Below are positions 11,222 to 25,595 of a DNA stretch of 64,000 bases, piece after piece (the stretch's first letter is position 1; each line of letters begins with the position of its first letter). This DNA is from Amaranthus tricolor. Lineage: Eukaryota; Streptophyta; Magnoliopsida; Caryophyllales; Amaranthaceae. Both the position numbers and the translations under genes were made by a program. The stretch is from the NCBI RefSeq assembly GCF_026212465.1, contig NC_080056.1, forward strand, positions 19,453,727-19,517,726, written 5' to 3'. The notes beneath the pieces were generated by a model, which saw only the letters and a program-made list of their open reading frames with translations, made no database searches and had not been told where the DNA came from.

Positions 11222-14200
11222 CTTTCTTGCTATCAATTTTGGAAATGTGGCTCTAGATGTAGATCCCATTTGTCCACGCACTCTTTTCATTGCGCTGAAA
11301 CGCATGGGAAAAGTAATACTATTTATATATATATATATAACACTTAATTAAATCAAATAGGTAAAATAATTAATATTACGTACGTATTCAACAACGATTT
11401 GAAGCTTGTGTTGCGAGGTGGGCTTTGAGGTTTTTGTAATGAGTCGAAGACGTGCATAGTGTTCGTTAAAGGACAAATGATCAAAAGTATCCAATGCAAA
11501 CTACAAACACAAATTTAAAATCAACAAATTAGAGATTAGGTGACTTTAAAAATCAAAAGATAAGTTCAATTTCAATAATAAAACTTACTCTTCCCAATAT
11601 GGAGCCAGAATGAATATGTGTGTAGATGCAAGGGAGTTAGTCAAAGCAGTCTCAATGTATGCTCTAACCTGATCTGGATCATTTCTACATTTACTACTCG
11701 AAATCGACTCCGGACAAAACCATCCAATTTTTATTGGAGGTTCGCAAGAATTTAGCTCCTCGTAAGCCGCACTAAACTCACAAATAAGAGAATTTTGTTA
11801 GTAATTCGGTCATTAAAACAATTAAATGAACAAGAATGCCTAACTTGTAAGATAATGAACATCACCTCATGTAGAGATGGAAAAGAGCTACGTTCAACAT
11901 CTCTCCTCTCAAAAATTGCCCGATGTCACTAGGACTAATAATTACAAACGGGCTTTCTATAAAGCAGTATTGCTCCTTCAGCAGGGGCAAAATGATTGGG
12001 TCCTCCTCACTTATGCGAGATGCAAAATAATGCAGCCATTTGCAATCTTGAGAGAGATCTTTTAGCTGCTCTTCAGTCAAAATTGGAGTGCTTGGCATCG
12101 ACTTTGACCCAGTCGACACCTTTGTTGAGGAACCGACCTCTCTCCAAGATCTCTTTGGACTCTTTTGCTATTTCAATTTATACAATTAAATTAGTGTGAG
12201 CATGCAATTAAAAAAATGAAAATAAATAAGGTACAAATGATTCTTACCATGTTAGTGAATCGGACCCAAGCATATGGCCATGTGACGAAACTACCTAGGG
12301 CGTCTGATAGTTTCTCAAGGCTCCATGCTGGCATTGGAATTGGGAGTGAGAAATCTTCAAACCCCTTTACAATAGTCTCCACGGCCACACTGATGTGGCC
12401 ACTTGTAACAGGCATTGAATGCACTATTTGGCCCTCTTTATTTGACTGGGTCACACCATATGCAACGTCAGTTAAGTCGCCATCACTAGCAACACCTAAC
12501 TGAGGCAGCAAAAGAGAACAAGGAGTCGCCTCCTGAAAAGTGTGTCGTTTAGTATAATAAGCATCATAATAAAATATTAATTACGCGTTGCAATTTAATT
12601 TAATAAGTGCTTATATATTTAAAAACTATGTACCTGTAGCACTGGCTCCGGAGTTGGCTCCGGATTTTGAGAAACAAAGTTTATGTTCTCCGGTGTGGTG
12701 TTTTCTCCTTCAGGGGTATTAATAATGAGCTGCGGTGCTACGGGGGTAATGGGCTCGGGTATTGGCTCGACCAAAGCGTTAGAATCCCCATGTTGACTTT
12801 CCAGATCCTCGACAATCAGGTTTGCCAAGTCCACAATGGGTGGTTCCATCTTCTGCAACACGGCGGCCAACTTGGCGAGAACGTCTTTCGTAATCTCCGC
12901 TCGGAGGGTTGCTGTTTCTTCCCGCAGTGCCGTTCGGGATTGAGTAGCAACACACTCATTGCCGAATGCCTTCTGTAACCCCACGCGGACGCCTCCTTTT
13001 CCTACTAAATACCCGCCCACTGTGGTCTTTCCCTAAGACCATATGCAATGCGTCAACATTGCCTCTTGGGGTGAACTCCCCCGTAGCTTCTTTTTCCTTC
13101 CAGCCCATCGGTTCAAATAAAAAGTGACATATATAGCAATTAGTATAAGTACATCAAAGCCAAAGAATACAAAACAAATGAAGAATATACTTAATAATTT
13201 CAAAACTCACCACAGCATCAACAACCTTCTTCGTTCCCGGATCATTAATGGTATATTTACCACTTGCATCTCGGGAATGAAGCCCGCAATACCAATCACG
13301 CACCCGATCTCCAGCAAGATTCACGGATGCGGAGGTAGTCGTAGATGAGGGCGTGGATGAACTTTGATTGGGGTATAAACCCGCATCCACCCACTCTTTT
13401 CGGACCTCATCGTACGTTTTCTGGCCTAAGCGATGGTAAAACTTCCTTTTGCTTGCAGAATCAGAAGCTTTACCACGCTTTTCCTAATTAATCAATAGAA
13501 ATCGAATGTCATGTATTAGTTTAATGACTGAATCAAAAGAAGTAAATTCAAATTGGTAAACTATAATATAATATGAAATACTTACAACTTCTATGGGAGT
13601 TGTTCTTTTGGCAACAAAGGCCTCCCAATCTCGCTTCGTTATGTGACCCCATATTTCGTAGGGCATCTTCGAAGGTGCTTGCTCTCCACCTTCGTTTCCC
13701 GTTTTGACCTTTTTGGTCGTACGGGCACGGCTCTTCGTAATCCAGCCAGTTACTAGCTTGGATTTGAAATCTCTGAATCTTTCAGCAACAGCTAAAAGAA
13801 ACACATTCTTCTTGTCCTCATCGCTCTCGATGTGGAAAAGATTCTACAAAAAAAAAAATATTTATTACTATCAATCAAATTAATTTTAAAATGAAAATAA
13901 ATGAGTAAAAATAGTAAAGTTGCTTACCACAGTATCATGCCATAAAGAGTTCTTCAAACCCTCTGGAACCTCGTTCCATGCGTGCAATATGGAAAGCTTG
14001 CGGATACATAGACCCACTTGTTTTCCATATTGCCTACGCCATTTTCCGCAGGGTTGACCCAATGCATTGTATTCCAAATGCATGGGTTCTGTGACTTTGA
14101 GGTTTTTTGTAGGACCTCGCCCTTTTCTTTTCTTACTGCTGGTAGTGGTGAGAGCATCCATTGGTGGGGCGTCTTCAGTTTCAAAATCATTGTCAATCGG

Positions 14201-14302
14201 TGGAGCGTCTTCAGCCATACACTCGTATCACACAATTTGGTCTTCTTCGCTGTCATTACTACGATGCTCATTATCCGAGGTCTCAATCTCGGGGACAATC
14301 AT
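11222..14302 (-). pseudogene. CACTA-A1 second gene: Transposase_24-like, DUF8039-like, Ulp1-type protease
   Basis: Nine exons can be read on the minus strand: 14302-13928, 13843-13586, 13483-13211, about 13110-12634, 12532-12248, 12167-11866, 11771-11589, 11500-11384 and 11294-11222. Most have GT-AG borders and agreeing phases. Exons 1-4 resemble plant Transposase_24 (YNALGQPCGKWRRQYGK, YEIWGHITKRDW, GNVDALHM). Exon 5 resembles DUF8039 (LPIPMPAWSLEKLSDALGSF). Exons 7-9 form the front of a Ulp1/C48 protease: KIGWFCPE, catalytic His in LHWILLIICP, Asp in HVFDSL. The catalytic Cys exon lies beyond hAT-1 and is missing here, but copy A3 has it (SVDCGYY). Breaks: TGA at 14228-14230 and a frame change near 12990-13000; a later ATG at 14218 would avoid the TGA. 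Domain names are from memory of the families and were not searched. Confidence 0.8.
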
Positions 14303-14379
14303 TGAATAAATGCATTGTATATCAGTACCTGAAAGAGTATGAATAGAAATATATTAGAACATAAGCTAAGTAATATTAA

Positions 14380-14500
14380 GAATATGACAAACAATTCTAA
14401 TACGTTCAACACAATAATATATAAAATATAGTGTTATGTGCAATGTTTCATGCAAAACAAAACAAGTGCCAAAAAAACTTTAAAAATCTTTAAATTCATA
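14380..14500 (-). repeat. Diverged single satellite-type monomer between tnp2 and tnp1 of A1
   Basis: Shares CAATTCTAA, TTCAACACAATAATATAT, TTTCATGCAAAAC and GTGCCAAAAAAACTT with the 168-bp monomers, but is more diverged. It lies in the short gap between the two CACTA genes. Confidence 0.6.
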
Positions 14501-14513
14501 CCTTGGGAATCAC

Positions 14514-17500
14514 TTAATTCAAATGTATTCCTTCCGTGTGATCTACACGCATATAACCAACATCTACATCATCTACATCATCTTGATCCACTGATTTTGG
14601 GTAGATAAAGGGAGGGGAGTCTTCAAGAGCATCATATTCTTCCTCATCCTCAACATCACCTATACCAAGGATACTTCTTTTTCCCGGTACAACAATAGAC
14701 CATTTTTTATCAGACGTGTCGACAATTTAGAATACTTGCTTGGCTTGTGTAGCTAGTATGAATGGCTCCTCACTATCAAGCAAACGAGCTAAGTCTATAA
14801 GAGTAAATCCACAAGGGTCGTCAGTTTTAATGCATCGTCGATTATTATCTACCCACTTACATTTGAAAAGACCAATATTGAAAGTAGAGTAGTCAAGCTA
14901 CCATATTTCATGTACCCGCCCGTAGTATACCAATTTAGCATCAACCGACGCTTGATCCTTCGCACTCACGTAAAATGTAGATGACGCCAAAATAGAAACC
15001 CCACTATTCTGTAGATACGATGACTTCTTGCCTTGACCCTCAGTCCAAAATGTGAAGCCATTGACATCATAACCCTCATATTTGTTGACATCATCACGAG
15101 GACCAAAAGCTAACCACTTAAAAATTTCGGATACACCCTTGAGTTCTTCGCATATTACTCGATTATGAAACCAATTAATAAACGTCTTGTTATGCAACTG
15201 CATCAATGCCCTATCCCCTTTAGAAGGATGTTTTGCGCGCAATATATCAAAATGCTCACTCAAAAAAGGATGAACTTCCGGAATATGATGCAACACATAC
15301 AAGTATGCTTGTAGAAGGCTTTCTCGAGGAGGTGTGACCGATTTGGAGCCAATTGTTCCTTTTCCCTCAAGCCTTCCTTCATGTCTAGAGGTGGGAAGTA
15401 CAATAGACTTTGCCATGGCCAAATACTTGGCTATAAAATTACTAATCTCACCGCTCACAGTGCCTTGAATCATACTCCCCTCGGGTTGTGCTGGATTCCT
15501 CACCTTGTTTTGTAAAACACCCATGCGTCTTTCAAAAGGATAACACCACCTTAAAAAAACTGCACCCAAAAGCTTGATCTCACGAACAAGATGGACAATA
15601 AGATGAACCATTATGTCAAAGAAAGAGGGTGGAAAATACATCTCAAACTTGTATAAAGTTACAATCACGTCGAGTTGAAGTGCATCAAGTTTAAAGGGAT
15701 CAAGAACTTTATTACAAATTGTGTTGAAAAACAAAACATAGCTCGGTAATAGCATATCTCACATGTTTTGGCAGTATTCCACGGATTGCAATTGGTAAGA
15801 ACACTTGCATCATTACATGGCAATCGTGAGATTTCATACTTCCCAACTTCAGCTCTCCATTTAGGCTCACAAATCTCTTCATGTTGGATGAGTACCCAGA
15901 CGGAACCTTAATGCCATACAAACACTCATAAAATGTCCGCTTCTCTGCTTTGGACAATGTGTAGCAAGCTGGAGGCCAATAAACTTTGTCATTACTCATC
16001 TTCTTCTTACTGCCACCAACTTCATCAGCTCTATTTCTTTTCTTACTCACCTTAACATGTGCCCACAACTCTGGACGAAGACCCTTACATTCAAACCAAT
16101 CTCGCACGGCCCTAACATCTTTTGTCTTACCCGGAATGTTCATTAGAGTCCCGAGTATGGCATCGCATACATTTTTCTCTATATGCATAACGTCAAGACA
16201 ATGCCTAACCTGTAGATCTCTCCAATATGGAAGCTTCCAAAAGATTGATTCTTTTTTCCATAATCGGTCTTCACCCCCTTGCACTTGCCCCGTTTTCCCA
16301 AATACAGTCTCAACTCCCTTCACCTGTTCATAAACCTCATAACCGGTCAACAGTCGACGAGCTACACGGTCCTCAACCTCCCCGTTGAACAACTTCTTCT
16401 TCTTACGATATTGGTGGTCTCGTGGGAGGAACTTTCGATGGTGCATGAATACATGTTTGCAATTAGGAATCCACGTGGATTCCATGTCATCAATACATAT
16501 TGGGCATGCTTTCTTCCCTTTGTTCTTATACCCCGATAAGTTGCCATATGCCGGAAAATCATTAACGGTGCATGAAAGCATTACTCGCAAGGTGAACTCC
16601 TCATTAGCATATGCATCAAACACTGAAACGCCTTCATCCCACATCTTTCTCAAATCCTCAACGAGAGGTGCAAGATACACATCTATGTCATTGCCAGGTT
16701 GTTTAGGACACGAGATAAGAAGCGAAAGCATTATGTACTTACGCTTCATACACAACCGAGGTGGCATATTATAGATCACTAAAAGTACCGGCCAAGTACT
16801 ATGTTGAGAACTAAGATTGCCGAATGGGTTCATTCCATCCGTACACAGTCTGAGCCTTAAATTACGAACCTCATCCCCAAAAATCTTATGCAACCTATCA
16901 ATACTCTTCCACTCCGGAGAATCAGACGGATGTGTCAGCAAGTGACCTTTCTTCACCCTATCTGCATGCCACCTCACATTTAACGCATCTTTCTTTATAG
17001 AAAACAAGCGCTTGAATCTAGGTATTATTGGAAGATACCACAATACCTTAGCCGGGGGCCCTTTAGCATCCCGAGCCCCTTTACGCTTGTAGCGCGATAA
17101 CCCACACCTAAGACACTCTTCTAAGTTCTCGTTTTCATTCCGATACAACACACAATCATTCGGACACGCATGAATCTTCTGGTACTCTAAGCTGAAAGGA
17201 CACATGAGCTTTTTGGCATAATATATCGACTTTGGAAGTTCATTTCCCTCAAGAAGCATCTCACCTAACGCTTCTAATAACATTGTGATACTAGCGTCAC
17301 TCCAATTGAACTTTGACTTAATGTTGATGAACTTTGTACATCCAGGGTACAAAGGCTTTTGAGAAGCCTTTGTCAACAAGTCAAAAACACGAGGACGTTT
17401 TCCTAACTCATCCTCGACTCTCTCCATCATCTCATCAACACGATCTACATCCTCATCGAAATTCTCTTCATCTGTCTCATACCCATCAACATGATCTACT

Positions 17501-17808
17501 ACATCCTCATTGACATCGGCCACATTATTGACGTCCTCAACAACACTTTTCTCTTTGTAAACTCCCTCCTCACCATGCCAAAACCAAACATGATATTGAG
17601 GCCTAAACCCACGTCGAAGTATGTGCTCCCTAAGGATATCAACACTATCTACCTTTGATACATTGCCACAACTGACACATGGGGAATAAAAACCAACTCC
17701 CCCCGTCCTAACTTGATGTTCAACCGTAATACTACAAAATTCTAATACGCCATCAATAAATTCCGACGATTCAATGCTTCCATACATCGAAGAACGATCG
17801 TATGTCAT
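14514..17808 (-). pseudogene. CACTA-A1 tnp2 transposase
   Basis: The start ATG (17808) follows a splice acceptor (CTAATTAG then GATG), as in copies A2 and A4. Domain order: N-terminal transposase-associated region (MYGSIESSEFIDGVLEF, CVSCGN); acidic linker; Transposase_21 (CTDGMNPFGNLSSQHSTWP, NDIDVYLAPLVEDL, PICIDDME, CLDVMHIEKNVCDAILGTL); DUF4218 (SFFDIMVHLIVHLV, NPAQPEGSM); DUF4216 (GLFKCKWVDN). It ends with TAA at 14514-14516. Compared with A4 it lacks 27 bp (nine residues) near 17330, with a short TTCA repeat at the junction. Breaks: frameshift near 15730, TAG after VHEIW near 14895, and TAA near 14727. It would bind element ends and cut DNA if intact; as it stands it is inactive. Confidence 0.93.
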
Positions 17809-17997
17809 CCTAATTAGTGTGATTAATCGATTCAAAACAAAATTAATACACAACTTTTAAACATATATACTTATTTCTAATTCTAATAAGTATAACAATT
17901 AACAACAAACCACATTTTTAACAAATATCACAAATATTTAACAAACTTGAATAATGTAAAACACATATATGTAAAATAGAGACCAAAACTTGTGTAA

Positions 17998-19140
<1,143 letters not shown>

Positions 19141-22100
19141 TTACTTAAATCTATAAAAATCATCACTTATAAATCTATAAAAATCGACTATGATAGAAAG
19201 TAAGAAGATGTATTTCCACAAACATATATATTTTGTTACTTAAAGAATTCAAACAAAATTATGGGACTTAACTAAGTATATTGCTCAACATAATAAGTAT
19301 ACTCCAAATATATTAAAATCGTCACAAGTATTAGTCTAACAACTCTAACTTGAAAAACTTAAGTGCATGTTAGAAATCGAAAATTATTATTGATTTTTGG
19401 ATGAATGCAATTTGTTAAGTTGAAGAGTTGGAGTTGAGACTTGAAGGGCAAGGACCCGAAGTTAGAACCGCTTCTAAGAACGCATAGGAGCTTACGGAAT
19501 AATTATATAGGCTTGGAGTAGAGGTATGTCACATGGGGTGATTTTTAAAGGATTTAAGAACAAGTTGGGAAAGTTTGTGTATAAACTTTTTTTTTAAAAA
19601 AAAAAATTCCCAAAGAGAAGTTCTTAAATCTTGAAAATGATGTCAAAATGATAAATTTGAGTATGAAATAATTTATTATTTGTATTATTATTGTGGGCAT
19701 CATGTATGTTGATTTTATAAATTATTGTATGTTTAAAGGCATGTTTAACACTAATTTGTGAAAGTTATTGTGATGGAAATGATTATATTAATTTGAAAAT
19801 ATTTGAAATTCATTTTCAAAGAAATTTCCAGTAGCTATATGTTAAGAAAATTTCTTGGATACTTTTTGTTGAGATTATTCGTTAAATTGATATTTTAATG
19901 GATTTTAAGGTGTTAAATACTCTTATTATAAAACATGGTATTAGATGAACTCTTCATCATCAAAAATAATTAATAAAAACATATTATAATGCCTCCAACA
20001 AGATTTGGCCAGAATATATTTAGTTTGGAATTTGTTTTATGATTTTTGAATAATCGTTAAATTGTTTAACGGTAAATTGTAAAATGGTAAAAGATAAAAT
20101 AATTACCAAACAAAGAAATATGGACTTAAAATTTTTATCGTATACTCATACGGATAGTTAATAAAATTGGTAAAAGTTTGGGAAGGTTTCATTGACATTT
20201 AAGGACCTTAATAATTTTTACTAGGTTATTAATAATCGGTAAGTTTGAAAACGGTAAAATATAAAATAAATACTAAATGACGTCTTTTGGACATGAAAAT
20301 TTTATGAAACACTTATATAAACAGTAGATACATGTTCAAAAATTTATATGGATTTTCGTGACCATATATGTACTTAACTAAATTTTATTCGGTTTATCGG
20401 TAAAATAACGATATTAATTATTCAAAAATACCCCACATGATGTTTAATGGTTATTTAAAATTTTATACCCTTTAAAATAGCATTTGAAATATCATATAAT
20501 TTTTATAGTATTTTATTCGGACTCAAATAATTTTAAACCCATTTTATTCTATTTATCGATAAAATGTCTATACAAAATTAAACATCATACATGATTTTTA
20601 TAAGTTTAAATGGCCTAATAAACATGTTATATGACTTCTGGAACTTTGGTATAATTTTATAAAATAAAATATTAATTATTTACTAATTTAGCAAATTAAT
20701 AGAAAATGTTTATTTATTAAAAAGTGTAATATTGCTAATTAAATTTGGGTAAAAATAGACCTATATAAAAAAATTTATAATTATATTAATAACCTACTAC
20801 CTCATAGTATAAATTTAGTTTAAATTAGATGTTGTATAAATTTTACAGATTTAAGACACCATTTAAATAACGGTAAATACCCAAATTGACAAAAATAATT
20901 GTAAGATCGTTATAAATTCGCATAACCAATTATAATCTGATGGGACAACCTTAAATTCATTTTAAATAAGGTATTATAAAAACTTGATTAATTTGGGCCT
21001 TGTTGGAGAATTAATATGTACTTTGTAAATCAATTATCGATTTTATTACCGGCAAAACTATCTCGTATTTAAGAAAATAGTGTTTTATGAAATCTTCTGT
21101 CGTAATGATTTTATAGACTTATGAATCATATTCTAGTTGTTTTGAATGAATTTCAAAACCTTTTAAGTTATATTTACTTTAAGAAGGATTGAAACGAAAC
21201 ATTTTAGTGGTTTCCTTAAAAAAATCGTATTGAACTTTAATTACTTTTTGTTACGATGCATTTCCATACATGCTAGTGATGCCCCAATATAATACAAAGG
21301 TTATGTTTAATGATATGATTATCATAAGCATGTTTTACCCATGTGGGAAATATTAGGATTTGATTTTGCTAAGTCGCAAATAAAGTATGTTTTGCTATGT
21401 GCAAATAAAAGATGTTTATCATATTGAAAAAGTTAATATTTTTGACTTTCAAATGCTATTAAAATTACAAGATATATATTATGTATAAAAAAATGTTTTA
21501 GCCTAAATGGCGGGTACATATACCACAGCAAATGTTGCGTGCATGATTAAACGGCTCACTAATGCTGAGCGCGTATTGTTCACAATACCATTGTGTTACA
21601 CTTGCCGGACATGTCGCGGACGGTAGACCGACTACCAAACGAGTCACAGGATAGCTCACAAAGTAACCATGTAAACTTATGATATGAGTTTGAAATTGAT
21701 TTGGATCTATTGAGATCTTATGATTTATGTTGAAAAATGAGAATTTAAAATTACTATAGAGCCATTGAACTGGATTTGAATCATAATATGATTTATCAAA
21801 TGAAAAAGCATATTTCAAAATGAATTTATTCAAATAAAAAAAAGATTTTAATAACTTGTTTGACGGACACCAGTGTGTTTATACTCAGCCTTTTTGCTGA
21901 TACTATGTTTTGTATGTTTTTCCAATGGTTTTGTTTTTAGAGTAAACCCCTATGGCACCTCGACGGAGAATGGATATGCGAGCGGAAGTTGAACTCGAGT
22001 TGGAGTATGACTCCCCTTTTGTTTAGATCTCTTTATTGTATTTGAGAGACTATTAGTTTAGATTTAAACAATTTTAAGGACGTAATTTGAACTTTGGACT

Positions 22101-22300
22101 TATTTCGATTTGGTTGTAATTTTCCTATATTTTGGACAGTTAAGACTTCCGTTATATTACTTTGGTTTAGTTCAAGTATTATACTTGAATATTGGTTTGA
22201 CCTTTAAGTAACCCTTTTATTGTGTTGGGAAAAGTAAGCTTCCGCTTGATTAATACTAAATTTCAGTTAGTGTTTGCCTTCATAATTCGAGGCGGTTACA
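19141..22300 (+). repeat. Orphan 3' part of a long gypsy LTR (same family as the Gypsy-2 LTR)
   Basis: About 3.1 kb matching 38921-42096 nearly end to end. Shared landmarks include GTAAGAAGATGTATTTCCAC, ATGGCACCTCGACGGAGAAT and the terminus ATTCGAGGCGGTTACA (ends 22300). The first roughly 940 bp of the LTR and any internal region are missing. It carries no gene. It sits between A1 and the second gene of CACTA-B. Confidence 0.85.
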
Positions 22301-22990
22301 ATCTCATTAAAAACTTCTGTCTAAATCACCTCACGAGGTTGTTTCGAATCACGTAAACGTTCATTAACCCTACTTTCCGCAATGTCCTATAACAATACAA
22401 AAGTATAAATGAAATATGCAATCACATTTGTCATAATGATAAATGTTTCCAATTCACTACTCTAATATACTATGAATTCTTGAGTGGATGTACCCTCTAC
22501 ATAACCACCACTCTTTGTAGTGTGTGTACGTTTCCACATTTCTAGCCCACTAGGTTCTCTGTGATTCAACTTAACCTATTTAAAAGTAACAGATTATCCC
22601 AAAGAAATAAACTTATCACAAATATAGGCTTCATAAATAAAATATAAGTAACCTAGAAACATCAAAAACAAGCAAATGCAATTCTCTCATTATAAGAAAT
22701 AACAATAATTGTATTCATACTTACAAATTTAGTTTTCCATTGAGCATAACTCTTTGACCTTGTAGTATGTACATGATTATGCATTTCATGAGCTCTTTTT
22801 CCCAGTGTTGATAATTTCTGTCAATGTTAAATTATTAGTTTGTAACTTGGTGAATATAAAACTTAAATTTATGTTATATTTGTTATAATTTCAGCATCGA
22901 TCTTTGTAGATTTGCTTTGAATGGTCATGATTTCACGACGCGATGATGAAACTTGCAGTGACAACGAAAAGATGAGAATGTGTCATAATT
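22301..22990 (-). pseudogene. CACTA-B second gene, Transposase_24-like fragment
   Basis: Short exons on the minus strand read LSTLGKRAHEMHNHVHTTR, LEMWKRTHTTKSGGYVEG and a final stretch at 22301-22400, resembling plant Transposase_24 proteins with their alternating His-Thr-Thr-(K/R)-S motif. The rest is cut off by the LTR at 22300. Exon borders are not fully resolved. Confidence 0.65.
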
Positions 22991-23197
22991 ATAAAGTAAA
23001 ATTAGACAAGGAATTAAATTAAAAGCAAAGTAAAAATATATAAACAAGATCAAATAAAAATAACATAGGAGAGCAACCACTAAAAGACATCAAATAGATT
23101 ATCATATCTAAAAAAACACATGAATAGTTGATTTCATCAAACTTCAAACAAGTCCCTAGGCTTAGTTACAACTACATAATTCCAACCATTTTTTGAT

Positions 23198-25592
23198 TTA
23201 TCTTTTAACATAAAAAACTTGTGTTGCTTGACTAGAAATAATAAACGGCTCATCCGTTAGAAATCGGCCCGTGTGAATCAACTTTGAGAAACTCACTCGA
23301 GTTCTAGAACCAATATATTCCATCCCAGTTACTATGTCTACCCAATCACAACGATACACCACGACTTTATAGGATCCAAGGTAGTCAATTTCAAGTATAT
23401 CTATTAATCTTTCATAGTACTTATTTCCATCGGCTTCCACCATGACACCACTATTTTGACTTTTACGAGTTCTTTTACTAGCAAATGTCTTGAACTTGAA
23501 ACCATTAATCATATGACGCTTCATTCTTTTAGCATACGGACTTGGACCACAAGCCAATGCTATTGGGGATCGGCCTCATTGATATTTGGTACCTACATAA
23601 AATATATTGTTCAAGTGGATGAATCAATAAAAAGTATAAACATTTGCATTTAGTTGATAAAATTTCGTAATCAGTAACCTGCAACTTTAACCAATCTAGA
23701 AATTCCTCTAACTTCCATTTAATCACCAAATCATTAGTAACAGTAATTCTATGATTTTCCTTTGCTTCTGAGATAAGAATTCTCTGCGATTAAATAAAAG
23801 TAATATATGTGTTACAATAAGTCAAATGGGTTCAATAATATGATACCTAAGTTAAGCACTTAACTTTCAAATGGTTGAAGTAACTATTGAAATTGTGTTA
23901 GCACATAACGATGTATTTGCATCTTGCTCTTATGGTTCAAATTAATCACTTTCACCTCCCTAACTGGCCGACCACAAGCATTGAACAAATAACTAGATTC
24001 ATTTTCATTATCATCATCGTTGCGACGTGGTCGATTGAAGAGTGTTTCTACGCCTTCTAAATATCTAGAGTAAAAGGTAATTGTTTCCTCAAGAATATAA
24101 CCCTCGGCAATAGAACCTTCTGGTTGAGCTCTATTTCTCAAAAAAGTTTTGAGATGGGCTAAGTACCTATAAAAAAGAATACATTGTTATTAATAAAAGT
24201 AATAAGTTTTAAAAAGAGGCAGGAGTGCAATGTCAAATTATGTATACCTTTCAATTGGATACATCAATCTATAATGAACAGATCCTCCTAGCTTTACCTC
24301 CTTGACAAGGTGAATTAACAAATGAACCATGGTAGTGAAAAAACAAGGAAGGAATTCAATCTCCATTTGACACAAGACATCTATTATCTTGGATTGTAAA
24401 GCATCAACATAATTAGGATCGATTTCCTTTGCACAAAGGAACTTAAAAAATGATGATGGATCATCAACAACATCAATAACTGTGGAGGCTTGAGATGATT
24501 TCAATTCTATTGGAAGGATATCTTGCATTAATATGCGGTTTTCATGACTCTTAAGATTCATAAGCTTCTTGTTTTTCAAGTTCACACATCTTGAAAGGTT
24601 TGAGCCATATCCTTCAGGAAATTTAATACTTGCCAAAACATGTAGAAATGACTCTTTACCTACCCCAGTCATATAATATGGGGCGAGTGGCATGATGAAT
24701 TCATTGTCACTATGACGCTTTAGCCAAAAATGTGGCTTCACATTTCTATTTTCACAAAACATGCGAGCAAATTCATCATCCTTACTTTTTCCATCCATGT
24801 TCATCAAAGTTCCAAGTAGATTATCACACAAATTTTTCACTATATGCAAGACATCTAAGTTGTGACGAAGAATATTATGCTCCCAATAAGGAAGATCCAA
24901 AAATATGCTCTTCTTAGTCCAAAGAATCTTAGGATCATTGACATCAATATCACTTATAGACTGTTGTTTTCGTCTTTTACATGACTTTTGAATTTTCCCA
25001 TACCCATGCTCTAAAGTTTGTTGCTCTCTTAAAACGTCAGAGCCAGTCATAGGTGAAGGAGCACTACCATGTTCTTCAGTCCCATCAAACAAACTAGTTT
25101 GAAATCTAAAAGGATGATCCCTAGGTAACCATTTACGATGTCCTACGAAAAGTATTTTATTTTCGACTCGAGTAGAGGGTGTTGAGTAATTACACTCTGG
25201 ACGAGCATTATAACCCTTAGTACTCCATGCTAAAAACATGGCGTAAGCTGAAAAGTCGTTAATTGTCCACATTAAAGCTGCTTGGAATTTGATTTTCACA
25301 TTAGTGTACGAATCAAAAGCATTAACGCCTTTCCACAACAATTTCAACTCATGTATCAAAGAACGCATATAAATGTCAATATTGTTACCTGGCCCTTCCT
25401 TACCAGGAATGAGCATCGACAAAATAAATGAAGATGGCTTCATACACAACCATGAAGGTAAGTTATAAGGAATTAAAATTATTGGCCATGTACTATAGGT
25501 TGTGTTAATTAGAGGATAAGTATTGAATCCATCACTAGCAAGACCAAGTCTAACACTACGAGGATCATTGGAAAACCCTAGATATCGGACAT
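23198..25592 (-). pseudogene. CACTA-B tnp2, C-terminal block
   Basis: The long exon 25592-24238 carries Transposase_21 (NTTYSTWPIILIPYNLPSWL, NNIDIYMRSLIHELK, LDVLHIVKNLCDNLLGTL) running into DUF4218 (TTMVHLLIHLVKEV). The 24141-23884 exon continues with NRAQPEGSIAEGYILEE. The 23557-23198 exon is DUF4216 (YKVVVYRCDWVDI, DEPFIISSQATQVFYVKR). Introns separate the pieces. The first bases of the block continue the frame interrupted by CACTA-A2 at 25593-25595. Confidence 0.9.
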
Positions 25593-25595
25593 TAA
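25593..25595. repeat. Target duplication (TAA), left copy
   Basis: TAA directly before CACTAGTGGAAA; its partner is at 28810-28812. A 3-bp duplication is the CACTA hallmark. Confidence 0.9.

Noticed and set aside
16385..16774. Antisense open frames over tnp2 (also 27884-28177 and 62786-63175)
   Set aside because: They mirror the same conserved coding region on the opposite strand in each copy; shadows of tnp2.
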